This document shows positions 52,731-62,279 of a stretch of 64,000 nucleotides of DNA, one piece after another (position 1 is the stretch's first letter; each line of letters begins with the position of its first letter). Where the stretch lies: assembly GCF_002902525.1 (NCBI RefSeq), contig NZ_PPQZ01000118.1, positions 55,829-119,828 of the forward strand, read 5' to 3'. The notes beneath the pieces were generated by a model. It did no database searches, was not told where the DNA came from, and saw only the letters and a list, made by a program, of their open reading frames with translations. The DNA is from Mammaliicoccus stepanovicii. GTDB taxonomy: Bacteria; Bacillota; Bacilli; Staphylococcales; Staphylococcaceae. The position numbers and the translations under genes are program-made.

Positions 52731-54244
52731 TGCATACGTTAATTGAAACACTATCTACTCGAAAAGAGCAATTACTCGAAACATTATTAGAGCATATTCA
52801 GTTATCATTCATTGCTTTACTTATCGCTGTAGTCATAGCCGTGCCACTTGGGATTTTGTTGACTAAAACTAAAAAGTTAGCAGAAGTTATCATAAATATC
52901 GCAGCTGTTTTACAGACTATTCCGTCATTAGCGCTGTTAGGGTTGATGATTCCATTATTCGGAATTGGTAGAGTTCCAGCAATTATTGCATTAGTAATTT
53001 ATGCACTTTTACCTATATTGAGGAATACATATACAGGTATAAAGGAAGTCGATCCATCACTTATCGAAGCAGCACGAGGCATTGGTATGAAGACAGGGCG
53101 CAGATTATCTAAAGTAGAGCTACCACTTGCTATGCCAGTCATGATGGCCGGTATTAGAACGGCAATGGTATTGATAATAGGGACAGCAACATTAGCGGCA
53201 TTAATAGGTGCAGGGGGCCTAGGTGACTTAATCTTACTTGGGATAGATCGTAATAACTCATCATTAATACTGCTTGGGGCAATTCCAGCAGCGATATTAG
53301 CTATTTTCTTTGATTTATTCTTGAAAATTTTAGAAAAAATATCATATAAAAAATCACTTATTATACTAGGTTCAATTTTAATTGTATTTTTATTAACAAT
53401 TATTATTCCAATATTTGCTCAAAAAGGAGACAAAATCACTTTAGCGGGCAAGCTAGGATCTGAACCAGAAATTATTACAAATATGTATAAAATTTTAATC
53501 GAAGAAGATACAGAGAATAAAGTTGAAGTCAAAGCAGGCATGGGTAAAACATCATTCTTATTTAATGCACTTAAATCAGATGAAATTGATGGTTATTTAG
53601 AATTTACAGGTACGGTTTTAGGTGAGTTAACGAAGGAAGCGCCTAAATCTACTTCCGAGAAAATGGTTTATAACCAAGCAAATGAGAGTATAAATAAGAA
53701 ATTTGATATGCAATTGCTAGAGCCAATGAAATACAATAATACGTATGCCTTAGCAGTAAAAAAAGAATATGCCAAAAAATATAACTTAAAAACTATATCT
53801 GATCTTAAAAAAGTAGAAGATGATATAAGACCGGGATTTACATTAGAATTTAATGACCGTGGTGATGGTTATAAAGGTATTCAAAAAAAATACAACCTTA
53901 AATTTAAAGATGTTAAAACAATGGAACCTAAGTTGCGATATCAAGCATTAGAAGGAAATGATATCGACTTAATAGATGCATATTCTACAGATGCTGAACT
54001 TAAAGAGTACGGGATGGTTGTTTTAGAAGATGACAAGAAGCTGTTCCCACCTTATCAAGGTGCACCAATGATGAAAAACAAAACAGTTAAAGAACACCCA
54101 GAAGCAGTGAAGGCCATGAATAAATTAAAAGGCAAAATCACCGATGAAGAAATGCAAGAAATGAATTATAAAGTAACTGTTAAAGATGAAGATTCATATA
54201 AAGTAGCTAAAGATTATTTAAAGAAGAACAACTTGATTAATTAA
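52730..54244 (+). CDS. Osmoprotectant ABC permease fused to substrate-binding domain
   Basis: A 504-residue fusion. Residues 1-215 are an OpuCB-type permease with five or six helices and the ATPase-contact loop Glu-Ala-Ala-Arg-Gly-Ile-Gly-Met. Residues 235-504 are an OpuAC/ProX-type binding domain, displayed outside. Lys-Leu-Gly-Ser-Glu-Pro-Glu-Ile begins this domain. Permease-binding fusions of this type take up choline or betaine. The ATG shares one base with the preceding stop (TAATG). Confidence 0.9.
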   Translation: MHTLIETLSTRKEQLLETLLEHIQLSFIALLIAVVIAVPLGILLTKTKKLAEVIINIAAVLQTIPSLALLGLMIPLFGIGRVPAIIALVIYALLPILRNTYTGIKEVDPSLIEAARGIGMKTGRRLSKVELPLAMPVMMAGIRTAMVLIIGTATLAALIGAGGLGDLILLGIDRNNSSLILLGAIPAAILAIFFDLFLKILEKISYKKSLIILGSILIVFLLTIIIPIFAQKGDKITLAGKLGSEPEIITNMYKILIEEDTENKVEVKAGMGKTSFLFNALKSDEIDGYLEFTGTVLGELTKEAPKSTSEKMVYNQANESINKKFDMQLLEPMKYNNTYALAVKKEYAKKYNLKTISDLKKVEDDIRPGFTLEFNDRGDGYKGIQKKYNLKFKDVKTMEPKLRYQALEGNDIDLIDAYSTDAELKEYGMVVLEDDKKLFPPYQGAPMMKNKTVKEHPEAVKAMNKLKGKITDEEMQEMNYKVTVKDEDSYKVAKDYLKKNNLIN

Positions 54245-54297
54245 ATACCATTGATTTATGAAAATGAAAAGGTCTATAATATTATTAATATACAAAA

Positions 54298-54317
54298 CGG
54301 TAAATTTCGATTTACCG
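54298..54317 (+). terminator. Terminator of the osmoprotectant operon
   Basis: CGGTAAAT, TTCG loop, ATTTACCG (54298-54317), followed by TTTTTATTT. A stable UUCG-capped stem. Confidence 0.9.
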
Positions 54318-54347
54318 TTTTTATTTATAATTTGGAGGTCAATCAAT

Positions 54348-55406
54348 ATGAAGCAACAATTAAGCAAATTACAAGCGTATCAGCCAGGTTTATCACCGCG
54401 ACAATTAAAGGAAAAGTATGGCTTTGATGGAGAAATGGTCAAACTTGCTTCAAATGAAAATTTATATGGTCCTTCACCCAAAGTAAAAGAAGCTATTAAA
54501 GATAATTTAGATGAATTATTTTACTATCCTGAAGTTAAACAATTTGACGTAAAAGAAACGTTAAGCAACATGCATAATGTTAAGAAAGAACAAATTTTCT
54601 TCGGTTCAGGTTTAGATGAAGTGATTATGATTATTTCAAGAGCAATCTTAGAAGCGAATGATGAGATTGTGACGAGTGACATGACATTTGGACAGTATAA
54701 ACACCATGCTGTTATAGAAAGTGCAAATGTGAGAACAACGCCGCTTAAAGATGGTTATTTTGATTTAGACGCTATGTACGAGCAAATTAACGACAGTACA
54801 AAACTAATTTGGATATGTAATCCAAACAATCCAACAGGTACATACTTACCACATGATGAAATTGAATCATTTATACAAAAAGTACCCGACGATATTATCG
54901 TACTTATTGATGAAGCATATATTGAATTCGCAACTGCTGAAGATATGCCAAATAGTTTAGAATTATTATCACAATATGATCAAGTTGTCGTATTAAGAAC
55001 GTTCTCAAAAGCATACGGTTTAGCATCTCAACGTATTGGATATGCTATAGCGAGTGAAGATTTATTAAATCAACTCGACATTGTGAGACTACCATTTAAT
55101 GTGACATCATTATCTGCAGTTGCTGCTGATGCTGCACTTAAAGACCAGAATTATTTACGAGATATAACTACTAAAAATCGCATAGAAATTGAGAAGTATT
55201 TAAACGCATCATTTAGTGAGCATTTATATGATAGCCAAACGAACTTTGTATTTGTAAATACAGAAGAACCTCAAATGCTTTATGATGCCCTTATCAAAGA
55301 AGGGTTTATAACAAGACCATTTCCAAACGGTGTTCGAATAACAGCTGGTTTTAGTGAGCATAATGACCAAGTAATAAAAGTATTAGAATCATTTTTTAAT
55401 AAGTAA
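54348..55406 (+). CDS. hisC: Histidinol-phosphate aminotransferase HisC
   Basis: A 352-residue class I/II aminotransferase. The PLP-binding Lys is in Thr-Phe-Ser-Lys-Ala-Tyr-Gly, with Asn-Pro-Asn-Asn-Pro-Thr-Gly-Thr and Asp-Glu-Ala-Tyr-Ile-Glu-Phe for cofactor and substrate binding. It uses histidinol phosphate or aromatic amino acids; no other his genes are nearby. GGAGG precedes ATG 54348; the open frame from 54258 runs through the terminator and is not used. Confidence 0.92.
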   Translation: MKQQLSKLQAYQPGLSPRQLKEKYGFDGEMVKLASNENLYGPSPKVKEAIKDNLDELFYYPEVKQFDVKETLSNMHNVKKEQIFFGSGLDEVIMIISRAILEANDEIVTSDMTFGQYKHHAVIESANVRTTPLKDGYFDLDAMYEQINDSTKLIWICNPNNPTGTYLPHDEIESFIQKVPDDIIVLIDEAYIEFATAEDMPNSLELLSQYDQVVVLRTFSKAYGLASQRIGYAIASEDLLNQLDIVRLPFNVTSLSAVAADAALKDQNYLRDITTKNRIEIEKYLNASFSEHLYDSQTNFVFVNTEEPQMLYDALIKEGFITRPFPNGVRITAGFSEHNDQVIKVLESFFNK

Positions 55407-55475
55407 AATTCGTGAAATAGGAAAGTCATGTCGTTCTTTGATATACTAATATCATGAGAAATTAAAGGAGAATGT

Positions 55476-56060
55476 ATGATGACGAAACAAACGATTGGTA
55501 TTGATATGGATGAAGTTTTAGTTGATACGATTAAGAAATTGCTTCAACATTACAATGATGAGACATCATCAAATATTACGATGGAAGAGTTGCGTGGCAC
55601 AAAGATCAGAAATATGATGCCAGAACATCAAGGACTCTTAACGAATATTTTAAGAAAAGATGGATTCTTTAGAGACTTAGAAGTATTTCCTGATGCAATT
55701 GAAGTCGTTAAGAAATTGAATGAATACTATGATGTCTATATAGTGACAGCAGCGATGGACGTTCCAACATCATTTGCTGATAAATATGCATGGCTTCAAG
55801 AACATATGCCGTTTTTAGATACGCAACATTTTGTTTTTTGTGGTGATAAAGGCATAGTAAACACAGATTATTTAATTGATGATAATCCTAAACAATTAGA
55901 AAGTTTCAAAAATCATTCGATTATGTACGCGGCTGGTCATAACGTTGATTATGATAAGTGGCCAAAAGTACACAATTGGAAAGAAGTAGAAGCATACTTC
56001 TTAGGTGAGAATGGTGAATATAATAAACAGAAGAATAAAGTATCACAAAGTATGAAGTAA
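55476..56060 (+). CDS. 5'(3')-deoxyribonucleotidase family phosphatase
   Basis: A 194-residue HAD-fold NT5C-like nucleotidase. Motif I is Gly-Ile-Asp-Met-Asp-Glu-Val, motif II Thr-Ala-Ala-Met near 90 and motif IV Leu-Ile-Asp-Asp-Asn-Pro. It dephosphorylates deoxynucleoside monophosphates and may balance dNTP pools. AAAGGAG precedes a doublet ATGATG at 55476; either could serve. Confidence 0.87.
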   Translation: MMTKQTIGIDMDEVLVDTIKKLLQHYNDETSSNITMEELRGTKIRNMMPEHQGLLTNILRKDGFFRDLEVFPDAIEVVKKLNEYYDVYIVTAAMDVPTSFADKYAWLQEHMPFLDTQHFVFCGDKGIVNTDYLIDDNPKQLESFKNHSIMYAAGHNVDYDKWPKVHNWKEVEAYFLGENGEYNKQKNKVSQSMK

Positions 56061-56065
56061 AAAAT

Positions 56066-56130
56066 AAAATAAAGCACTTCGTTAATTTAGTTTTTGTAGT
56101 AAATAACTAAACTAACGGAGTGCTTTATTT
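56066..56130 (+). terminator. Terminator after the nucleotidase
   Basis: AAATAAAGCACT and following bases (56066-56091) pair with their complement at 56105-56130 (AGTGCTTTATTT at the right end), with a few mismatches, followed by TATTTTT. Confidence 0.8.
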
Positions 56131-56168
56131 TATTTTTATGTACAAGAAATGTTGTAACGCTTTTAATA

Positions 56169-56222
56169 AAAAAAGTATATCACTATAAAGCTGATAAAAT
56201 CAGTTGAGTGATATACTTTTTT
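56169..56222. terminator. Second hairpin, terminator of the POT transporter gene
   Basis: AAAAAGTATATCACT (starting near 56169) pairs with AGTGATATACTTTTTT (56207-56222). T-runs lie on both sides, so it can act for the minus-strand gene. Confidence 0.8.
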
Positions 56223-56243
56223 ATTTTGAGTTACATATTTCGT

Positions 56244-57758
56244 TTATTTAACGCCAACCATAAGTGATTTAATCTTAGGACTAGCGATTAATAATAATAT
56301 CCCGATGACGATTGCGATGATACCAGAATATAAGAAGTAATCATTTGAGCTGATACTTGTATATATTTTGACCATTTGTGCGTTGATACCTTGTGCCATT
56401 GCGTTTGATAAGAACCATACACTCATCATTTGAGCCGTAAAGGCTTGAGGTGCTAATTTAGTCGTTGTAGATAAAGCAATTGGTGAGATACAAAGCTCTC
56501 CAACTGTTACAAGTAAGAAACTAGCAAATAACCAGAATGGATTAATTAATCCAGCGTCACTTGATAAAGGAATAACCATTATGATGTATGAAAGTCCGGC
56601 GAAACAAACACCAATTACAAATTTATATACTGTAGGTGGATTGAATCTACCGAGTTTAACCCAAATTGTAGAGAAGATAGGTGCTAACAAAATAATGAAA
56701 AATGGATTAAGTGATTGGAACCAAGCAGCTGGTATTTGAAAATCGATTAAACCGCCTGTTAAGTTTGCCATACTTAATTCAGTTTTTGTATCAGCAAATT
56801 GTGCTAACACTGTTGAACCTTGCTCTTGAATCATCCAGAATGCAACTGCCGCGATAAATAACGGAATGTATGCAAACACTCTTGAACGTTCGAAATCTTG
56901 AGTCTTCTTACTTGTTGTTATTTTTACAAAATAATAAATTGGTAACAGTATGCCAAGTAAAGAGATAAAGTTAGCAAAATTAGGTAGTGTTAACTTGCCA
57001 AATAAAGCTAATATAACACAAACAATTGCACAAATCACGACGATAATGGCAGTGATAATGGTAATTGTTTTCTTTTCTTTTTTTGAAAGAGGGTCAGGAA
57101 TTTCAATACCTGCCAAACCTAAATATTTTTTGTTTGTGATGAAGTATATAACTAAACCAACAAACATACCAACTGCTGCAACTGCGAATCCAGCGTGAAA
57201 ACCAACATTTACTTGTAACCAACCAATGATTAATGGTGATAATAAAGCACCTAAGTTGATTGACATATAAAAAATAGTGAAAGCTGAATCTAATCTTGGG
57301 TCATTCTTTTCATACAGTAACCCAACTGTAGAAGAAATATTAGGTTTTAATAAACCAGTACCTACAATTAAGAATAGCAATGCTACGAGTAGTAATGTGA
57401 AGTTACTAGGTAATGATAGTAGAATATGTCCAATCATGATGAGTATGCCACCGTAGAACAATGCATGTCTCGTACCAGTTATTCTATCTGCAATCCAACC
57501 ACCAATGACACCACTCATATAAACAAGTGCACCATATATTGAAACGATTTGAAGTGCTAAACCTTGGTCTATACCGAAGCCGCCTTTTGATACTGAATAA
57601 TATATGTAATAAGCAAGTATAGCTTTCATTCCATAGTAACTGAATCGTTCCCAAAACTCAGTAAGGAATAAAGTTGATAAGCCTTTAGGATGTCCAAAGA
57701 ATCCTGTACGAGGCGTACTTTGGATGATTTCCTCTTTAGAATAATGTCTGTTATTCAT
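56244..57758 (-). CDS. dtpT: POT-family di-/tripeptide:proton symporter
   Basis: A 504-residue peptide transporter with about 14 helices. N-terminal Glu-Phe-Trp-Glu-Arg-Phe-Ser-Tyr-Tyr-Gly-Met is the POT ExxERFxYY signature; Gly-Thr-Gly-Leu-Leu-Lys-Pro-Asn and the loop Phe-Tyr-Met-Ser-Ile-Asn-Leu-Gly-Ala are also typical. It imports short peptides with protons. ATG at 57758 is chosen with AAGGGGAA seven bases before; the ATG at 57776 lies on the wrong side of that site. A palindromic cre-like site lies about 180 bases upstream. Confidence 0.9.
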   Translation of the reverse strand: MNNRHYSKEEIIQSTPRTGFFGHPKGLSTLFLTEFWERFSYYGMKAILAYYIYYSVSKGGFGIDQGLALQIVSIYGALVYMSGVIGGWIADRITGTRHALFYGGILIMIGHILLSLPSNFTLLLVALLFLIVGTGLLKPNISSTVGLLYEKNDPRLDSAFTIFYMSINLGALLSPLIIGWLQVNVGFHAGFAVAAVGMFVGLVIYFITNKKYLGLAGIEIPDPLSKKEKKTITIITAIIVVICAIVCVILALFGKLTLPNFANFISLLGILLPIYYFVKITTSKKTQDFERSRVFAYIPLFIAAVAFWMIQEQGSTVLAQFADTKTELSMANLTGGLIDFQIPAAWFQSLNPFFIILLAPIFSTIWVKLGRFNPPTVYKFVIGVCFAGLSYIIMVIPLSSDAGLINPFWLFASFLLVTVGELCISPIALSTTTKLAPQAFTAQMMSVWFLSNAMAQGINAQMVKIYTSISSNDYFLYSGIIAIVIGILLLIASPKIKSLMVGVK

Positions 57759-57939
57759 AATATAATTCCCCTTCATAATAAACTGTATAAGCTTTTTTTA
57801 AATTATCACATATTAAATTGTAATCGTTTGATAAAATAAAAACAAGTTAAAGATTGTTAATATTCACACAATAATGATAATTAAAATTTTAGAAATCATA
57901 TATATCAACGGTTTCCTATGATAAAAAAATTCCGAAATA

Positions 57940-57955
57940 AAGAAAGCGCTTTCTT
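57940..57955 (-). promoter_or_regulatory. Palindromic CcpA cre-like site upstream of dtpT
   Basis: AAGAAAGCGCTTTCTT is a perfect 16-base palindrome containing the cre core, 12 of 14 to the consensus. A TATTAT element flanks it on the minus strand. The only gene it faces is dtpT, 182 bases away; the rest of the 57759-58003 gap shows no other feature. Confidence 0.55.
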
Positions 57956-58003
57956 ATAATAAAGTTTCATATGTTAGAATAAGTGGAAAATGATTATTTC
58001 AAT

Positions 58004-58038
58004 AAAAAAATGCGTCAGTTTGCACTGACGCATTTTTT
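58004..58038. terminator. Terminator of the EamA-queF operon
   Basis: AAAAAAATGCGTCAG (58004-58018) with CTGACGCATTTTTT (58025-58038), six-base loop, perfect stem; the A-run on the left becomes the T-run on the minus strand. Confidence 0.92.
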
Positions 58039-58039
58039 G

Positions 58040-58540
58040 TTATCTATTATCAACATTTTCTGGGTATAAATCATGATTCATCATTCGATATTCTGCCATT
58101 TTCTCGTATTTAGAGTCTGGGCGTCCGTAATTTGTATAAGGGTCAATTGATATACCACCTCTTGGTGTAAACTTTCCTAAAACTTCTATATAATGTGGAT
58201 CCATTAATTCAATCAAATCGTTCATAATGACATTCATGCAATCTTCATGAAAATCTCCATGATTTCTGAAACTGAATAAATATAGTTTTAAAGATTTTGA
58301 TTCTACCATTTTAATGTTAGGGATATAAGATATATAAATTGTAGCAAAATCTGGCTGCCCAGTTATAGGACAAAGTGATGTGAATTCTGGACAATTAAAT
58401 TTTACAAAGTAGTCTCTACCTTGATGTTTATTATCAAATACTTCTAACACTTCAGGTGTATATTGATCATGATAAGTATTGTTTTGGTTTCCGAGTAGTG
58501 TGATATCTTTTAATTCTTCTTTGTTTCTTCCTTCTGACAT
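58040..58540 (-). CDS. queF: NADPH-dependent preQ0 reductase QueF
   Basis: A 166-residue nitrile reductase of the short QueF type, converting preQ0 to preQ1. The covalent Cys57 lies in [10 protein letters not shown] with Asp64, and Glu-Ser-Lys-Ser-Leu-Lys-Leu-Tyr is the QueF signature. His-Glu-Asp-Cys follows in the active site region. It completes the preQ1 pathway begun by queC-D-E at 38.6-40.4 kb but lacks a visible riboswitch of its own. It overlaps the EamA stop by one base. Confidence 0.95.
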   Translation of the reverse strand: MSEGRNKEELKDITLLGNQNNTYHDQYTPEVLEVFDNKHQGRDYFVKFNCPEFTSLCPITGQPDFATIYISYIPNIKMVESKSLKLYLFSFRNHGDFHEDCMNVIMNDLIELMDPHYIEVLGKFTPRGGISIDPYTNYGRPDSKYEKMAEYRMMNHDLYPENVDNR

Positions 58541-59412
58541 TATGATTCTCCTTTTTGTGGTTTTGGATTTCTTTGAGCTTTTTTGAACATATAATAACCT
58601 GCAAGGAATATAATAATATATCCGAGGTAACTTAGCATATCTGGCACTTCTTTAAATAGGATGAAACCGAGAATAGCACTAAAGATAACTGACGCATATA
58701 CAAAGATTGAAATGTCTTTTGCAGCGGCAAAGCTATAAGCCATCGTTATACCGAATTGTCCTACAGTTGCGAAAATACCGGATAATAATAAGAAAATTAT
58801 TTGTGTGGTGTTCATTGGTTGATATGTGAAAATGACAAATGGTATGAGTACAACAGTCGAAAAGAACGAGAAATAAAATACTGTTGTATATGATTTTTCT
58901 CTTTGTCCTAACGGTCGTAATGCAGTGTATGCACCAGCGGCAAATATACCAGATAACAACCCAACTATTGCTGGAATTACATCAGAATCAAACGATGGTT
59001 TAATGATAAATATTGAGCCAGCAATTGCAACAATCATGGCGATCACTTGATATCTTCTAGTACGTTCATTTAAAAATATTGCACATAGTAAGATTGTCCA
59101 GAATGGATTAAGTTTCATTAACATATCTGCATCGCTGAGAACCATGTGATCAATCGCGTAGATGTTGAGTAACACACCAATTAAACCAAGTGTGGATCTC
59201 AAAATTAAAAGCGGCTGATTCTGTAATTCACCAAATAATGGGGCTTTGTATTTCATTACAAAATATATCGGAACAATCATGGCAATCAAGTTTCTAAATA
59301 GTGACTTTTGAAATACTGGTAAATCACCAGAAAGTCTAAAGAAAACAGCCATTAAACTGAATCCGAAAGAAGAAATAAGTATAGCTAATATTCCTTTAAC
59401 TGTGGCATTCAT
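58540..59412 (-). CDS. EamA-family (drug/metabolite) transporter
   Basis: A 290-residue, ten-helix DMT transporter with two EamA repeats, the first after Gly-Phe-Ser-Leu-Met-Ala-Val-Phe and the second near Ala-Ala-Gly-Ala-Tyr-Thr-Ala-Leu. It shares a base with queF, which it precedes on the transcript. That coupling hints at an exporter or importer of a deazapurine, but EamA substrates cannot be read from sequence. AAGGTGC precedes the ATG. Confidence 0.85.
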   Translation of the reverse strand: MNATVKGILAILISSFGFSLMAVFFRLSGDLPVFQKSLFRNLIAMIVPIYFVMKYKAPLFGELQNQPLLILRSTLGLIGVLLNIYAIDHMVLSDADMLMKLNPFWTILLCAIFLNERTRRYQVIAMIVAIAGSIFIIKPSFDSDVIPAIVGLLSGIFAAGAYTALRPLGQREKSYTTVFYFSFFSTVVLIPFVIFTYQPMNTTQIIFLLLSGIFATVGQFGITMAYSFAAAKDISIFVYASVIFSAILGFILFKEVPDMLSYLGYIIIFLAGYYMFKKAQRNPKPQKGES

Positions 59413-59641
59413 TTTTTATGCACCTTCCAAATTTTATCAATGAACATATCGTATCATAAAATGCTTTTAAAGAGTATAACGCATGATTGAGATTTAATTT
59501 AAAAATAAAAATTTATGAAAGTTATTTTCAAATGGTGATGTGACAACGGTTGGCGTGATTTGAAACAAAGTCAACCCTATTTTTTAAAAATTTTTAAGGT
59601 ATTATAAGTGTTATGGCTCATTTATAATGTTATAATGAATC

Positions 59642-59687
59642 ACATAATATAGTATGTATCCAAATAAAAGAGCACTATATCTTGTGT
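59642..59687 (+). promoter_or_regulatory. Paired NrdR boxes upstream of nrdIEF
   Basis: GCACTATATCTTGTGT (59672-59687) matches the NrdR consensus ACACWATATNTNGTGT at all but one defined position. ACATAATATAGTATGT (59642-59657) is a weaker match (three mismatches) exactly 30 bases upstream, about three helical turns. Paired NrdR boxes at this spacing are the usual arrangement. The rest of 59413-59785 is AT-rich with no other feature I can support. Confidence 0.7.
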
Positions 59688-59785
59688 TTTGTACATTTAT
59701 AATGAAAATGTATAAAGTAATGATTTCATTATATTTTTATTGCATAAATGAAAAGACAGCATATACATATGGTAGGTGATAGTTT

Positions 59786-60184
59786 ATGAAGGTTATTTAT
59801 TATTCTTTAACAGGTAACGTAAAACGGTTCATTCAAAAATCTGGGCTAACGGATACCATGGCTCTCACTGAAGTAAATAAATTTGAAGTAATAAATGAAC
59901 CATTTATCATTGTTACCGGAACAATCGGTTTTGGTCAAATACCTGATACCGTACAAGACTTTCTAGATATTAATCACGAACAACTTAAAGCGGTAGTAGG
60001 TAGTGGAAATAGAAATTGGGGACAGAATTTCGCAAAAGCCGGAGATGAAATTGCGGAAAAGTATCATGTCCCTTTATTAATGAAATTTGAATTACATGGT
60101 AATCAAGAAATCGCAAATGAATTTAAGGAAAAGGTGGTTAATCTCTATGAAAATGATAAACAAACAGAAAAAAAATCATATTGA
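59786..60184 (+). CDS. nrdI: Flavodoxin-like NrdI protein
   Basis: A 132-residue NrdI flavoprotein that helps assemble the manganese-tyrosyl radical of NrdF. The FMN phosphate loop Ser-Leu-Thr-Gly-Asn-Val-Lys-Arg-Phe is near residue 8, followed by Gly-Thr-Ile-Gly-Phe-Gly-Gln-Ile-Pro and Gly-Ser-Gly-Asn-Arg-Asn-Trp-Gly. GTAGGTGA precedes the ATG. It overlaps nrdE by 38 bases. Paired NrdR boxes lie upstream. Confidence 0.94.
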   Translation: MKVIYYSLTGNVKRFIQKSGLTDTMALTEVNKFEVINEPFIIVTGTIGFGQIPDTVQDFLDINHEQLKAVVGSGNRNWGQNFAKAGDEIAEKYHVPLLMKFELHGNQEIANEFKEKVVNLYENDKQTEKKSY

Positions 60185-62252
60185 GCTAAATAACAAGGTA
60201 ACGAAACGAAGAGAAGATGGGTTTTTTGATATTGAGAAGGACCAAGAAGCGCTTGAATTATACTTGGAAGAAATTGAAGAGAAATCAATCAAGTTTAATA
60301 ATGCTTTAGAACGATTACACTTCTTAGTTGATCAAGATTTTTACTATGACTTATTTAAAGAATATAGTGAAGAAGCTTTAACAGAGATTAATCAATTTGC
60401 TGATTCTATACCATTTAAATTTGCTAGTTATATGTCAGCAAGCAAGTTTTTTAAAGATTATGCATTGAAAACAAACGATAAAACTGAATATCTAGAAACA
60501 TATAAAGAACATGTCATCATCGTTTCTTTATATTTAGCAAAAGGAAATGTTGAACAGGCTAAGCAATTCATAGAAGGTATGATTGAACAAAGAATTCAAC
60601 CAGCAACACCTACATTTTTAAATGCAGGAAGAGCGAGACGTGGAGAATTAGTGAGTTGTTTCTTACTAGAAGTAGACGACAGCTTAAATTCCATTAACTT
60701 TATTGATTCTACTGCTAAACAACTTAGTAAAATAGGTGGCGGTGTTGCCATTAATTTATCTAAATTACGTGCACGTGGCGAAGCAATTAAAGGTATTAAA
60801 GGTGTAGCTAAAGGTGTCTTACCAGTAGCAAAATCATTAGAAGGTGGCTTTAGCTATGCTGATCAACTTGGTCAAAGACCTGGCGCTGGTGCTGTATATT
60901 TAAATATATTCCACTATGATGTATTGGAATTTTTAGATACTAAAAAAGTAAATGCCGATGAAGATATTAGGTTATCGACAATATCAACTGGACTTATTGT
61001 CCCATCTAAATTCTTCGATTTAGCTAAAGAAGGCAAAGACTTTCACATGTTCGCACCACACACTGTAGAACGTGAATATGGTGTAACTTTGGATGATATT
61101 AATTTAGATGAACGTTATGACGAATTAGTTGCAAACCCTAATATTATTAAGAAATCTAAAGATGCACGTGATATGTTAAATACGATAGCACAAACACAAT
61201 TACAATCTGGTTATCCATATTTGATGTTCAAAGATAATGCGAATAAAGTACATCCAAATGCTGAAATTGGTCAAATCAAAATGAGTAACTTATGTACAGA
61301 AATATTCCAACTACAAGAAACTTCAATTATTAATGACTATGGAACGGAAGATGAAATTAAACGTGATATTTCATGTAATTTAGGATCATTAAACATCGTC
61401 AATGTGATGGAATCTAAGAAATTTAGAAACTCAGTTCATACTGGTATGGATGCATTAACAGTCGTTTCTGATGATACTGAAATTAAAAATGCACCTGGTG
61501 TAAGAAAAGCAAATAGCGAATTGCATTCAGTAGGCTTAGGCGTAATGAACTTACATGGTTTCTTAGCTAAAAATAAAATTGGCTATGAATCTGAAGAAGC
61601 AAAAGACTTTGCCAATGTATTCTTTATGATGATGAATTATTATTCTATTGAACGTTCAATGGAAATAGCTAAAGAAAAACAAGAGACGTATGTTGATTTT
61701 GAGAAATCAGATTACGCCTCAGGTAAATATTTTGAGAAATATATCCATTCAGATATTAAACCACAATATGATAATGTCGCTGCATTATTTGAAGGAATGG
61801 ATATTCCAAGTGCAGAAGATTGGGCATCATTGGCGCAAGAAGTTAAAGAAAATGGTTTATACCATGCTTATAGACTTGCAATTGCACCAACACAAAGTAT
61901 TTCATATGTCCAAAATGCAACAAGTTCAGTTATGCCAATTGTGGATCAAATTGAAAGAAGAACATACGGAAATGCAGAAACATTTTATCCGATGCCATTC
62001 TTATCACCAGAAACAATGTGGTTCTATAAATCAGCGTTTAATACAGATCAAATGAAGTTAATTGATTTAATTGCAACAATACAAGAACACGTAGATCAAG
62101 GTATTTCTACAATTCTATATGTAAACTCTGAAATTTCTACACGTGAACTTTCAAGATTATACGTATATGCCCACCATAAGGGATTGAAATCACTTTACTA
62201 TACACGTAATAAATTATTAAGCGTTGAAGAATGTACAAGTTGTGCAATTTAA
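60147..62252 (+). CDS. nrdE: Class Ib ribonucleotide reductase large subunit NrdE
   Basis: A 701-residue alpha subunit. ATG at 60147 has AAGGTGG about ten bases upstream and gives the usual staphylococcal length; the frame is open further upstream inside nrdI but has no start signal. Landmarks include Pro-Ala-Thr-Pro-Thr-Phe-Leu-Asn-Ala-Gly, Leu-Val-Ser-Cys-Phe-Leu, the active-site Asn-Leu-Cys-Thr-Glu-Ile segment, and the redox C-terminus Glu-Glu-Cys-Thr-Ser-Cys-Ala-Ile. It reduces ribonucleoside diphosphates with the radical from NrdF. Confidence 0.96.
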   Translation: MKMINKQKKNHIELNNKVTKRREDGFFDIEKDQEALELYLEEIEEKSIKFNNALERLHFLVDQDFYYDLFKEYSEEALTEINQFADSIPFKFASYMSASKFFKDYALKTNDKTEYLETYKEHVIIVSLYLAKGNVEQAKQFIEGMIEQRIQPATPTFLNAGRARRGELVSCFLLEVDDSLNSINFIDSTAKQLSKIGGGVAINLSKLRARGEAIKGIKGVAKGVLPVAKSLEGGFSYADQLGQRPGAGAVYLNIFHYDVLEFLDTKKVNADEDIRLSTISTGLIVPSKFFDLAKEGKDFHMFAPHTVEREYGVTLDDINLDERYDELVANPNIIKKSKDARDMLNTIAQTQLQSGYPYLMFKDNANKVHPNAEIGQIKMSNLCTEIFQLQETSIINDYGTEDEIKRDISCNLGSLNIVNVMESKKFRNSVHTGMDALTVVSDDTEIKNAPGVRKANSELHSVGLGVMNLHGFLAKNKIGYESEEAKDFANVFFMMMNYYSIERSMEIAKEKQETYVDFEKSDYASGKYFEKYIHSDIKPQYDNVAALFEGMDIPSAEDWASLAQEVKENGLYHAYRLAIAPTQSISYVQNATSSVMPIVDQIERRTYGNAETFYPMPFLSPETMWFYKSAFNTDQMKLIDLIATIQEHVDQGISTILYVNSEISTRELSRLYVYAHHKGLKSLYYTRNKLLSVEECTSCAI

Positions 62253-62279
62253 TCATTCTAATAAGATAGGAGATCTAAT

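Noticed and set aside
60087..60146. N-terminal extension of NrdE inside nrdI
   Set aside because: No SD; the start at 60147 gives the standard 701-residue length.
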